Source: Pannonibacter sp. XCT-53
GTDB taxonomy: Bacteria > Pseudomonadota > Alphaproteobacteria > Rhizobiales > Stappiaceae
Length of the DNA stretch: 64,000 nucleotides
Assembly: GCF_009915765.1 (NCBI RefSeq)
Contig: NZ_JAABLQ010000004.1
Location: 124,001-188,000, forward strand
Direction of reading: 5' to 3'
The notes under the pieces are model-generated. The model had not been told where the DNA came from and did no database searches. It saw only the letters and a list, made by a program, of their open reading frames with translations. Shown here piece after piece: positions 8,157-15,966 of the stretch. Made by a program: the position numbers and the translations under genes. Positions within the stretch are counted from its first letter, which is position 1, and every line of letters starts with the position of its first letter.

Positions 8157-8180
8157 AAGGCTCCGTATTGGAGCCTTTTT
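8157..8180 (+). terminator. Rho-independent terminator after the unrecognised gene
   Basis: An 8-bp stem AAGGCTCC / GGAGCCTT with a GTATT loop and a T-run, immediately after the stop codon. A-residues on the 5' side make it potentially bidirectional. Confidence 0.85.
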
Positions 8181-8385
8181 CATGGCGTTTGCGCCGAACG
8201 AGTGTGCCTTACCGTGGTGTACCGACCTCTAGAGGTGCACATGCAACAGCGACCTTTCGGAAGCCTCGTTGTCTGTTGCTACTAGGATCATAGTATTTGT
8301 GACCGGTTTTTTCAAGGCGAGCGTTGTTGGTCGGAACTACACGGACAGGGACGCCAACCTCGCGACACGCCTTCACCCCGGCGTG
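8181..8385. other. Non-coding gap with a 12-bp palindrome
   Basis: About 200 bases of lower-GC DNA between the convergent unrecognised gene and the M20 amidohydrolase. It contains a perfect 12-bp palindrome ACCTCTAGAGGT (8225-8236). No gene is supported here. Confidence 0.4.
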
Positions 8386-9558
8386 TCAGCCTGCCTTTTC
8401 CAACGCGCGTTCGGCGAGGCGGACCCAGAAGGAGCTGCCGACGGGGATGAGGTCGTCGTTGAAGTCGTAGCGCGGGTGGTGCAGGCCGGCGCTGTCGCCA
8501 TTGCCGGCGAAGATGTAGGCGCCCGGACGTTCCAGCAGCATGAAGGCAAAGTCCTCGCCGCCCATCATCGGCTCGACCTTGCGGTTGACGCGTCCCGGGC
8601 CGGCGATCTCCTCGGCCACGCTGGCGGCAAACTCCGTTTCCGCCTCGTGGTTGGACGTCACCGGATAGCCGCGGCGGAAATGGATCTCCGCCGTTGCGCC
8701 AAAGGCAGCGCAGACGGAGCCGGTGATCAGGCGCAGGCGCTCTTCGGCGAGCGCCCGGGTTTCCGGCGTCAGGCTGCGGATGGTGCCGCGCAGGGTTGCG
8801 GTTTCCGGAATGACATTGAAGGCGGTGCCGGCCTCGAAGACGGTGACCGAGACGACGACCGAATCCAGCGGGTTGACCGTGCGGCTGGCGATCGTCTGCA
8901 GGGCGCTGACGATCTGGCTGCCGATGATGATCGGGTCGATGGTCTCCTGCGGCTTGGCGGCATGGCCGCCGCGGCCGGAGATGTCGATGCGGAACTCGTC
9001 GGTCGCGGCCATGATCGGGCCGGTGCGGATGGCGAACTCGCCGACCGGCAGGCCGGGCATGTTGTGCATGCCATAGACTTCGTCGATGGCCCAGCGGGTC
9101 ATCAGGCCGTCTTCGATCATTGCCCGCGCTCCGGCCCCGCCTTCCTCGGCGGGCTGGAAGATGACGATCACGGTGCCGTCGAAGTTGCGCGTCTCGGCGA
9201 GGTACCTGGCCGCGCCCAGCAGCATCGAGGTGTGGCCGTCGTGGCCGCAGGCGTGCATCTTGCCGGGGATCTTCGAGGCATAGGGCAGGTCGGTTGCTTC
9301 CTCGATCGGCAAGGCGTCCATGTCGGCGCGCAGGCCGATGACCTTGCCGGCACCGCCGTTCCGGCCCTTGATGACGCCGACGACACCCGTCCTGCCGATG
9401 CCTGTGGTCACCTCGTCGACGCCGAAGCTCGTCAGCAGCTCGGCCACGCGGGCGCCCGTGCGAACGGTTTCGTAGAGCACCTCCGGGTTCTCATGGAAAT
9501 CGCGGCGCCAGGCGGCGATTTCATCGGCGAGATCGGCAAGGCGGTTGACGATCGGCAT
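8386..9558 (-). CDS. M20 family amidohydrolase (hippurate hydrolase/aminoacylase-like)
   Basis: A protein of 390 residues, the normal length for the HipO/AbgB/IAA-amino-acid-hydrolase branch of peptidase family M20. The di-metal site residues are visible: C104 and H106 in MHACGHDGHTS, E138/E139 in FQPAEEGG, H165 in YGMHNMPGLPVG, and a C-terminal His in the GLHHPRYDFND region. The early DFHENPEVLYE motif is also typical. Such enzymes remove acyl groups from N-acyl amino acids in the cytoplasm, and the natural substrate is not predictable. It lies about 120 bases downstream of the methyltransferase gene on the same strand and may be in the same unit. Confidence 0.9.
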   Translation of the reverse strand: MPIVNRLADLADEIAAWRRDFHENPEVLYETVRTGARVAELLTSFGVDEVTTGIGRTGVVGVIKGRNGGAGKVIGLRADMDALPIEEATDLPYASKIPGKMHACGHDGHTSMLLGAARYLAETRNFDGTVIVIFQPAEEGGAGARAMIEDGLMTRWAIDEVYGMHNMPGLPVGEFAIRTGPIMAATDEFRIDISGRGGHAAKPQETIDPIIIGSQIVSALQTIASRTVNPLDSVVVSVTVFEAGTAFNVIPETATLRGTIRSLTPETRALAEERLRLITGSVCAAFGATAEIHFRRGYPVTSNHEAETEFAASVAEEIAGPGRVNRKVEPMMGGEDFAFMLLERPGAYIFAGNGDSAGLHHPRYDFNDDLIPVGSSFWVRLAERALEKAG

Positions 9559-9678
9559 TCACAACTCCCGGACGGTTGGCCGGGCCTTGAGGCGGCGCCG
9601 GCGGAACAGGGTTTCATTGGACGGGTTTGGCCCGCAAAGTGCAAGCCGGATTGGTGCTTGAGCTGGTTGTCGGAGGCG

Positions 9679-10359
9679 TCAGGCTGGCGGCCGTTGCTCC
9701 ACAGGGGCGCGGTAGCGATAGACGCTGGTCCTTTTCACTTCCGAATCCTCCAGGCTGCGGATCACCGGCACGGTGTAGGTGGCCAGATGGTCCAGCCGGT
9801 CCTTCGGCAGGTAGGAGCGGCCGGGATCGCCAACGAGGATGGTGCTTCGGTCCGGATCCATCCGGCCAAGCCACTCGAGGATCCGCTTCGTCATCGGCAG
9901 CTCGTAGAAGACGTCGCCGCAGACCAGAACCTCGACCTCCGGCGGGGCCTCGCCGGTGATGTCACCCAGGCGGGTCGCGACCTCGACACCGTTCAGGGCG
10001 GCGTTCAGCTCGATGGAGGCGATGGCGAAGGCGTCGATCTCGACGGCGAGCACCTCGCGCGCGCCGGCCATGCGGGCCGCGATTGCAACCACACCCGAGC
10101 CGGCGGCGAAGTCCAGCACGCGCTTGCCGGCGACCAGCTCCGGATTGTCGAGGATGTAGCGGGCAAGCGCCTGTCCGCCAGCCCAGGCAAAGGCCCAGAA
10201 CGGGGGCGGAAGGCCGATCTCGCCGAGTTCGTCCTCTGTCTTCTGCCAGAGGTCCATCGCCTCGGACGCCAGATGCAACCGGATCTCGGACGCATGGGGA
10301 ACCGGCAGCACCTCGGTGTTGCGGCGGATAAAGTCCTTCGGATCGGTTATGCCAGCCAC
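9679..10359 (-). CDS. SAM-dependent protein methyltransferase, ETF-beta lysine methyltransferase (METTL20) type
   Basis: A 226-residue class I methyltransferase. The SAM-binding loop is VLDFAAGSGVVAIAA near residues 81-95, followed by an acidic residue in VLAVEID. The post-motif GDVFYELPMTKRIL carries the D-x-F-Y-E signature of the METTL20 group. Alphaproteobacterial members of that group methylate lysines of the electron-transfer flavoprotein beta subunit, modulating transfer from acyl-CoA dehydrogenases. Such proteins are often annotated as nicotinamide N-methyltransferase-like or as relatives of ribosomal protein L11 methyltransferase. The assignment rests on these motifs, and the substrate is inferred. 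It follows the EVE gene after 73 bases on the same strand. Confidence 0.78.
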   Translation of the reverse strand: MAGITDPKDFIRRNTEVLPVPHASEIRLHLASEAMDLWQKTEDELGEIGLPPPFWAFAWAGGQALARYILDNPELVAGKRVLDFAAGSGVVAIAARMAGAREVLAVEIDAFAIASIELNAALNGVEVATRLGDITGEAPPEVEVLVCGDVFYELPMTKRILEWLGRMDPDRSTILVGDPGRSYLPKDRLDHLATYTVPVIRSLEDSEVKRTSVYRYRAPVEQRPPA

Positions 10360-10432
10360 CAGAGGGCCTTTCGGGTTCGAGAGGGAGCGCCATCGGCCCG
10401 GCCTTGCAGGGGCTGCCGACGGGCTTGTCCGC

Positions 10433-10858
10433 TCAGACGTTGGGGTCGAGGCCGCCCATCTCGCAGACGACCTTCCATTCCTCCTCGGTCACCGGCTGCA
10501 CCGACAGGCGCATGGAGGTGACCAGGGCCATCTGGGCAAGGCGTGGCTCGGCCTTCACGGCCGCCAGGCTGACGGGCCGCGGTACGTCGCAGACGGCCCG
10601 GAAATGCACGCAGTCCCAGCGGGGGTCCTCCGAGGTGCTGTCGGGCGCGATGCCGCTGCAGACCTCGGCGACGCCGACGATCTCCTTGCCGATGTTGGAG
10701 TGGTAGAAGAAGGCCCGGTCGCCGAGCTGCATCGCCCGCATGTTGTTGCGGGCGAGATAGTTGCGCACGCCGGTCCATTCCTCGCCGGCGGCTCCCTTGG
10801 CCTTCTGCTGCTCCCAGGACCAGACGTCAGGCTCGGACTTGATCAGCCAGTAGCGCAC
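10433..10858 (-). CDS. EVE domain protein
   Basis: A 141-residue single-domain protein with the hallmark start MRYWLIKSEPDVWSWEQQ and the signature WTGVRNYLARNNMRAMQLGDRAFFYHS. The EVE fold is related to PUA and YTH domains and binds modified nucleotides in DNA or RNA. Housekeeping proteobacterial copies beside gpsA are common and not defence-linked. The start codon comes one base after the stop of the YciI gene, so the two are translationally coupled. The role in the cell is not established. Confidence 0.92.
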   Translation of the reverse strand: MRYWLIKSEPDVWSWEQQKAKGAAGEEWTGVRNYLARNNMRAMQLGDRAFFYHSNIGKEIVGVAEVCSGIAPDSTSEDPRWDCVHFRAVCDVPRPVSLAAVKAEPRLAQMALVTSMRLSVQPVTEEEWKVVCEMGGLDPNV

Positions 10859-10859
10859 G

Positions 10860-11150
10860 TTACTTCGCCTCCGGGTTCTTGATCACCCAGTTCCAGGCCT
10901 TGATCTCGACGCTCTCGAACAGGCCGGCACGGGCATAGGGGTCCTGTTGCGACACGGCCAGAGCCGCGTCACGGCTCTCCGCCTCGATGATGACGAGGCT
11001 GCCGGTCATGGCACCCGACTCGTCGAGGAAGGGGCCGGCGGCCTTCAGGCGGTCGCCCAGACCTTTCAGGAAGTCCACATGCGCGGGGCGGGTGTCGAGA
11101 CGGAGTTGCAGGGAATTCGGCTTGTCCTTGCAGATCAGGGCATACAGCAT
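10860..11150 (-). CDS. YciI-like protein
   Basis: A 96-residue ferredoxin-fold protein of the YCII family. It starts MLYALICKDKPNSLQLRLDTRPAHVDFL with the conserved H in RPAHVDFL, followed by GSLVIIEAESRDAALAVSQQDPYARAGLFESVEIKAWNWV, which contains the conserved DPY. Members are thought to be small hydrolase-like or dehydrochlorinase-like enzymes with an unknown housekeeping role. The ATG is chosen because it starts the family core. A longer frame upstream overlaps gpsA. It sits between gpsA and the EVE gene, in the conserved rhizobial order. Confidence 0.9.
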   Translation of the reverse strand: MLYALICKDKPNSLQLRLDTRPAHVDFLKGLGDRLKAAGPFLDESGAMTGSLVIIEAESRDAALAVSQQDPYARAGLFESVEIKAWNWVIKNPEAK

Positions 11151-11206
11151 GCGGGGGTCTCCGGCGTTGGCGGGTCGAGGCAACCTATGCGGCCTTGGCC
11201 GCGAAC

Positions 11207-12214
11207 TCAATCGCTGCTCGCCTCCCGCCGCAACGGGCGGCTCATCAGCGCGGTCAGGGCCTCGTCGATGGTCATCTGGCCGTCGAGAACGCCGGCAACG
11301 GCCTCGCAGAGCGGGAGCATCACCTTGTGGCGGCGTCCAAGCTCCACGGCGATGCGGGCCGAGTGGGCCCCTTCCGCCAGCTTCTCGCCGCTGGCGATCA
11401 GATCACCCGGCGAACGGCCTTCCCCGAGCTTCAGGCCGAAGGCGAAGTTGCGCGACTGCGCCGAGGAACAGGTGAGGACGAGGTCTCCCAGACCCGAAAG
11501 CCCGGTCAGCGTTTCCGGCCGGGCGCCGAGCGCCGTGCCAAGGCGTGTCAGCTCGGCAAAGCCGCGCGCCGTCAGGGCTGCCTGGGCGCTGGCGCCGAGC
11601 TTGCGGCCGACCACCGCGCCGCAGGCAATCGCCAGGACATTCTTCAGCGCCCCGCCAATCTGCACGCCGACGAGATCCGTCGAGGCATAGGGGCGGAAAC
11701 TGGCGGAAGCGAGGGCCCGGGCGAGACCGTCGGCGACGGCGCCGTCGCGGGCGGCCACGGTCACCGCCGTGGGAAGCCCACGCGCGACGTCCATGGCAAA
11801 GCTCGGGCCGGAGAGCACCGCTGCCTGCGCCTCAGGAACCTCTTCGGCGAGGATCTCGGACAGGAGATGGCCCGTGCCCCGCTCGATGCCCTTGGCGCAG
11901 AGGACGACCGGCCTGCCGGGCCGCAGATGCGGTCGCAGGCTTGCGGCGAGGCTGCGGGTGGTCTGGGCCGGGGTCACCAGCAGCAGGGCACTGGCGGCCG
12001 CCGCCGCCGCAAGATCTGTCGTTGCCTCGAGGCGTTCATCGAAGGTGATGCCTGGCAGGTAGGCGCTGTTGCTTTGCCGGGTGCGCAGCTCCGCGACAAG
12101 CGCGGTGTCGCGGGCCCAGAGGGTGACGCGGCGGCCGGCGCGGGCGGCCGACAGGGCCAGCGCCGTTCCCCAGGCGCCGCCGCCGATCACGCCGATGCTG
12201 TCGTAGTCTGCCAT
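11207..12214 (-). CDS. gpsA: Glycerol-3-phosphate dehydrogenase [NAD(P)+]
   Basis: A protein of 335 residues. It makes sn-glycerol 3-phosphate from dihydroxyacetone phosphate for phospholipid synthesis. The N-terminal NAD(P) motif is IGVIGGGAWGTALA. Further family signatures are VVLCAKGIE, VLSGPSFAMDVARGLPTAV, the catalytic Lys in QIGGALKNVLAIACG, and the late GLSGLGDLVLTCSSAQSRNFAFG. The start ATG comes two bases after the stop of the NUDIX gene. gpsA close to tsaD is a common alphaproteobacterial arrangement. Confidence 0.96.
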   Translation of the reverse strand: MADYDSIGVIGGGAWGTALALSAARAGRRVTLWARDTALVAELRTRQSNSAYLPGITFDERLEATTDLAAAAAASALLLVTPAQTTRSLAASLRPHLRPGRPVVLCAKGIERGTGHLLSEILAEEVPEAQAAVLSGPSFAMDVARGLPTAVTVAARDGAVADGLARALASASFRPYASTDLVGVQIGGALKNVLAIACGAVVGRKLGASAQAALTARGFAELTRLGTALGARPETLTGLSGLGDLVLTCSSAQSRNFAFGLKLGEGRSPGDLIASGEKLAEGAHSARIAVELGRRHKVMLPLCEAVAGVLDGQMTIDEALTALMSRPLRREASSD

Positions 12215-12216
12215 GG

Positions 12217-12666
12217 TCAGCCCCCGCTCACGCGCTGGCGCAACAGCGGCAGCTGCGCGCCGAAGCCCTCATAGAATGCCGCCGGGTCGACGGGCGCATC
12301 GAGATCCAGCCAGAACAGGCGGAAGCGGATCGGCGCACCGCCGTCGTTCGGCGTCATCTCGAAATGGTCCCACTCGTCCCGTTCGATTCGTGGCACGCGG
12401 GCGTGAAAATGCCGCCTGCGGTGCAGGTCGCGGCCGCGCGTGTTGTCGAAGAGGTGGTCCTGGTCAGCGAGATGATCAAGCGCGCCGTCCAGCACCAGGC
12501 CGGTTTCCTCGTGGAACTCGCGCCGGGCGCCGATGAGATGGCTTTCGCCGGGGTCCAGCGTGCCGCCGGGAACCTGAAGCCCGATCTCCGGCTGGTCCGG
12601 CTGGCGGAACACCAACAGCCGGCGCCCCGAGGTCAGGTAGACATAGGCCTTGTGAAGCACGCGCAT
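12217..12666 (-). CDS. NUDIX hydrolase
   Basis: A protein of 149 residues. The Nudix box is complete: the stretch from GGTLDPGE to REFHEETGL fits G-x5-E-x7-REUxEExGU, and the Glu residues bind Mg2+. These enzymes hydrolyse nucleoside diphosphates linked to another moiety, and the substrate here is unknown. The ATG that starts MRVLHKAYVYLTSG is chosen because the upstream frame is arginine-rich and intergenic. It lies between tsaD and gpsA, two bases from gpsA, and is probably co-transcribed with it. Confidence 0.88.
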   Translation of the reverse strand: MRVLHKAYVYLTSGRRLLVFRQPDQPEIGLQVPGGTLDPGESHLIGARREFHEETGLVLDGALDHLADQDHLFDNTRGRDLHRRRHFHARVPRIERDEWDHFEMTPNDGGAPIRFRLFWLDLDAPVDPAAFYEGFGAQLPLLRQRVSGG

Positions 12667-12780
12667 GAAGAGACATCCGGACCGAAACGGCCCCCTGCCT
12701 AGCAAGTTCGCGGCAGGCTGTGAACCGGGCTTGTGGCGTCTGGCGGTTATCGGAAGGCGTTCCGGCCTGCATCGGTCGAT

Positions 12781-12816
12781 GTCATCCCGGCTCTCGCGTT
12801 GGTCGGCCGGGATGAC
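12781..12816. repeat. Intergenic inverted repeat (GTCATCCCGGC type)
   Basis: An 11-bp perfect inverted repeat, GTCATCCCGGC and GCCGGGATGAC, separated by 14 bases in the gap between tsaD and the NUDIX gene. The arms resemble the GTCATTCCGG arms in the larger element at 33296-33618, so both may belong to one dispersed repeat family. Confidence 0.6.
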
Positions 12817-12901
12817 GAAGGAGCGGTCGAGCCTGTCTGCAGCTTGTTTCAGCCCCGAGCGTGCGGCGAATGGCGCCCGATTGCACGGGAGACTGTGCTT
12901 C

Positions 12902-14002
12902 TCACACCTTCGCGCCTTTCTTGCCGGCGCCGAGGAGGCTGGCGGAGGTTTCGTCGAGGGGCCAGCGGGGGCGGGGGGCGACGGACTGGTCGTCCAGGAT
13001 CTCTCCCGCACGGGCGGCGATCTCGAGGCGCTCGATGCCGGCCCAGGCGATCATCGCGGCATTGTCGGTGCACAGGCGGTGCGGCGGGGCGACGAAGCGG
13101 GCGCCGGCAGTGCGGCAGGCGTCATCCAGCGCGGCGCGGATTTCGGAATTGGCCGCGACGCCGCCAGCGACAACGATGACCTTTTCGGCGTCGGGAAAGC
13201 GCTCGGCGAAGAGGCTGAGGGCAGTGCGGGTGCGATGGGCGAGCACATCGGAGACGGCTCGCTGGAAGCCGGCGCAGAGGTCCCGCGCGGTCTGTTCGTC
13301 AACCGGCTGGGCCTTTTCGGCGGCATTGCGCAGGGCCGTCTTGAGGCCGGCGAAGGACATGTCGAGGCCAGGCCGGTCGAGCAGCGGGCGCGGCAGGGCG
13401 AAGCGCTTCGGATTGCCCTCGCGGGCCATGCGTTCGACGGCGGGGCCGCCGGGATAGGGCAGGCCGAGGAGCTTTGCCGTCTTGTCGAAGGCCTCGCCAA
13501 TGGCGTCGTCGATGGTGGAGCCGAGGCGCTCGTAGTCGCCGACACCCTTCACCAGCAGGAACTGGGTGTGGCCGCCGGAAACGAGCAGCAGCAGATAGGG
13601 AAACGCCAGGTCATCCGTCAGGCGCGCGGTCAGGGCGTGCCCTTCGAGATGGTTGATCGCCAGCAGCGGCTTGCCGGCGGCCATGGCGATGGCCTTGGCG
13701 GTCATCAGGCCGACAATGACGCCGCCGATCAGTCCGGGACCGGCGGTGGCTGCGACGGCGTCGATCTCGTCAAAGCCGACGCCGGCCTCGGCCATGGCCT
13801 CGGCGACGATGCGGTCGAGCACGGCGATATGGGCGCGGGCGGCAATCTCCGGCACCACGCCGCCAAACTCGGTGTGTTCGTCGATCTGCGAGCGGATAAC
13901 GTTGGAGAGGATGACGGGCGGCGTGCCCTGCCCATCCGCGCCGCGCACGACTGCGGCGGCGGTCTCGTCGCAACTGGTTTCGATGCCAAGAACGGTCAGC
14001 AT
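12902..14002 (-). CDS. tsaD: tRNA N6-adenosine threonylcarbamoyltransferase
   Basis: A protein of 366 residues from the ATG chosen here. TsaD transfers the threonylcarbamoyl group to A37 of tRNAs that read ANN codons, working with TsaB and TsaE. The N-terminal ASKHA motif VLGIETSCDETAAAVV, the metal-binding pair HLEGH, LLVSGGHTQF and the late VVAGGVAANSEIR motif are all present. Two further in-frame ATGs lie 18 and 24 bases upstream. The one used starts the family core directly. The gene is divergent from hemC, a typical arrangement in alphaproteobacteria. Confidence 0.95.
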   Translation of the reverse strand: MLTVLGIETSCDETAAAVVRGADGQGTPPVILSNVIRSQIDEHTEFGGVVPEIAARAHIAVLDRIVAEAMAEAGVGFDEIDAVAATAGPGLIGGVIVGLMTAKAIAMAAGKPLLAINHLEGHALTARLTDDLAFPYLLLLVSGGHTQFLLVKGVGDYERLGSTIDDAIGEAFDKTAKLLGLPYPGGPAVERMAREGNPKRFALPRPLLDRPGLDMSFAGLKTALRNAAEKAQPVDEQTARDLCAGFQRAVSDVLAHRTRTALSLFAERFPDAEKVIVVAGGVAANSEIRAALDDACRTAGARFVAPPHRLCTDNAAMIAWAGIERLEIAARAGEILDDQSVAPRPRWPLDETSASLLGAGKKGAKV

Positions 14003-14217
14003 GCGGGTATCCGTCGGCATGGGCATCCGGGGCTTCCGGTGCGGCGGTTGTCCCGGCCTCCGGGGCGGCCGGTCCTGTCGGGTCGGGTCCGGCATCCGGC
14101 GCCTTGCAGGTCGCGTCCCGATCAAGATCGGGCGCAGAGCTGCATTGGCCAGTGGCGCTTGACCGCCTATTGTGCTTCAAACCCTTGAGAGTGCCCCTAA
14201 CACCCGGATCCTTCGTC

Positions 14218-15141
14218 TTGCAATCAAAACCTTTGCGTATCGGTACCCGGGGCAGCGCGCTGGCGCTGGCCCAGGCCCACGAAACCCGCAGCCGGCTGAT
14301 GGCCGCCCATGGTCTCGCCGAAGCGGATTTCGAGATCGTGGTCATCAAGACGTCCGGCGACCAGATCCTCGACCGGCCGTTGTCGGAAGCGGGCGGGAAG
14401 GGCCTGTTCACGAAGGAGATCGAGGAAGCGCTGCTTGACGGTCGCATCGACATCGCCGTCCATTCTTCCAAGGACATGCCCACCCATCTGCCCGACGGAC
14501 TGGCGCTGACCGCGTTCCTGCCGCGCGAGGATGTGCGCGACGCCTTCATCTCGCCCAGGGCCAAGCGGCTTGAGGATCTGCCGCAGGGCGCCGTCGTGGG
14601 GTCGTCGTCGCTGCGCCGTCAGGCCATGATCAAGCGCCTGCGGCCTGACATCGAGGTGGTGATGTACCGTGGCAACGTGCAGACCCGGCTGAAGAAGCTC
14701 GAGGAGGGGCAGGTCGATGCGACCCTTCTGGCCTATGCCGGGCTGCGCCGTCTTGGCCTTGCGGATGTCGTCACCAGCCTGCTCGACACCGACACCTTCC
14801 TGCCGGCGGTGGGGCAGGGGGCGATCTGCATCGAGAGCCGGGCGGGTGACGCGCCTGTCCTGGCCATGCTGGCGCCCATCCACCACCACGAGACCGAGCT
14901 GCGCCTCACGTGCGAACGCGCGTTCCTGGCCGAACTGGACGGATCCTGCCGCACGCCGATCGGCGGGCTGGCCACGGTTGAGGGCGGGCGCCTGTCGTTC
15001 CGCGGGCTGATCCTCAAGCCGGATGGCAGCGAGCTGCATGAGCTGACGCGCGAGGGGCCCGTCGAGGCAGCCGAGGCGATCGGCCGCGAGGCCGGGCGCC
15101 ATCTGAAGGCGCTGGGCGGACCCGGCTTCTTTGCCGTCTGA
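14218..15141 (+). CDS. hemC: Porphobilinogen deaminase (hydroxymethylbilane synthase)
   Basis: A protein of 307 residues from a TTG start. It joins four porphobilinogens into hydroxymethylbilane for heme, siroheme and cobalamin synthesis. The signatures IGTRGSALALAQA at the N-terminus, VVGSSSLRRQ in the middle and the dipyrromethane cofactor Cys C244 in DGSCRTPIGG are intact. TTG is chosen because it gives the usual MQ.KP.RIGTRGS beginning. A GTG nine codons upstream is the alternative. It is the first gene of a hemC-hemD-mitofilin-hemY run and diverges from tsaD. Confidence 0.95.
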   Translation: MQSKPLRIGTRGSALALAQAHETRSRLMAAHGLAEADFEIVVIKTSGDQILDRPLSEAGGKGLFTKEIEEALLDGRIDIAVHSSKDMPTHLPDGLALTAFLPREDVRDAFISPRAKRLEDLPQGAVVGSSSLRRQAMIKRLRPDIEVVMYRGNVQTRLKKLEEGQVDATLLAYAGLRRLGLADVVTSLLDTDTFLPAVGQGAICIESRAGDAPVLAMLAPIHHHETELRLTCERAFLAELDGSCRTPIGGLATVEGGRLSFRGLILKPDGSELHELTREGPVEAAEAIGREAGRHLKALGGPGFFAV

Positions 15142-15153
15142 CCGGGAGGAGGC

Positions 15154-15852
15154 ATGCGCGTTCTCGTGACCCGGCCGGAGCCCTTCTGTGCCGCGACCGC
15201 ACGGCGGCTGCGGATGATGGGGCATGTGGCGCTGGAGGCCCCCTTGCTGACGGTGGTGCAGACCCCGCCGGAGCAGATGGAACTGGACGTCGTCACCGCT
15301 GTCGCGGTGACCAGCGGCCAGGCTGTCGAGGTGCTCGCCCGGCATCCGCAGCTGCGCCAGCTCGCCGGTCTGCCGTTCTACGCCGTCGGCGCACGCACGG
15401 CGGCTGCCGCGCGGCAGGCCGGTTTCCGGCAGGTGCTCTCGGCCGATGGCGATTCCAGCGATCTGGCGGCGCTGATCCGCATCAGCCATGGCAATGGCGT
15501 TGTCCTCTATGGCGCCGGGCGGGACCGGGCAGGCGATCTGGAAGGCCACCTGCGCCGGTCCGGGATCTTCTGCCAGGTGGTGGAACTTTACCGCACGGAT
15601 CCCGTTTCCGACTGGCCGGAGGGCGTGGATGCGATGCTGAAGGCGCAGGAGATCGACGCGATCCTGGTCTATTCCGCGCGGACGGCCGAGGTCTGCGCCA
15701 CCTTGCTGCAACGGACCGCGCCACGGGTGCTGCCGCGCATCATCGCCCTGTCGGCGAAGGCGGGCGCACCGCTGTCGGCCCTCGGGCCGGTGGAATGGGC
15801 CGCGACGCCGGACGAGCCGGCACTCTTCGCCCGGGCCTTCACCTGCTGTTAA
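15154..15852 (+). CDS. hemD: Uroporphyrinogen-III synthase
   Basis: A protein of 232 residues that cyclises hydroxymethylbilane with inversion of ring D. The family diverges strongly in sequence, but the start MRVLVTRPEP, the hinge VAVTSGQAVEVLA with FYAVGARTAAAARQAGF, and the second-domain VVLYGAGRDRAGDLEGHL plus VVELYRTDPV are characteristic of the two-domain HemD fold. It starts 12 bases after hemC with a GGGAGG ribosome site and is co-transcribed with it. Confidence 0.92.
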   Translation: MRVLVTRPEPFCAATARRLRMMGHVALEAPLLTVVQTPPEQMELDVVTAVAVTSGQAVEVLARHPQLRQLAGLPFYAVGARTAAAARQAGFRQVLSADGDSSDLAALIRISHGNGVVLYGAGRDRAGDLEGHLRRSGIFCQVVELYRTDPVSDWPEGVDAMLKAQEIDAILVYSARTAEVCATLLQRTAPRVLPRIIALSAKAGAPLSALGPVEWAATPDEPALFARAFTCC

Positions 15853-15966
15853 CTGCGGCGGGCGAGTCCTTGGTGCGGGCTCGACCATTGGTCGCGGTGC
15901 CCCGGCAAGGTTCCGTGTGTATAGTTGACGGTGGCAGAACGCCGTCAGGGGAGAGGAGGGAACGCG

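Noticed and set aside
8225..8236. Regulatory palindrome ACCTCTAGAGGT
   Set aside because: It lies between two convergent gene ends with no promoter near. Recorded as structure only.
10433..10858. Defence island signal from the EVE domain
   Set aside because: The EVE gene sits in the conserved gpsA-YciI-EVE order of alphaproteobacteria without nuclease or methylase partners, so a housekeeping role is more likely.
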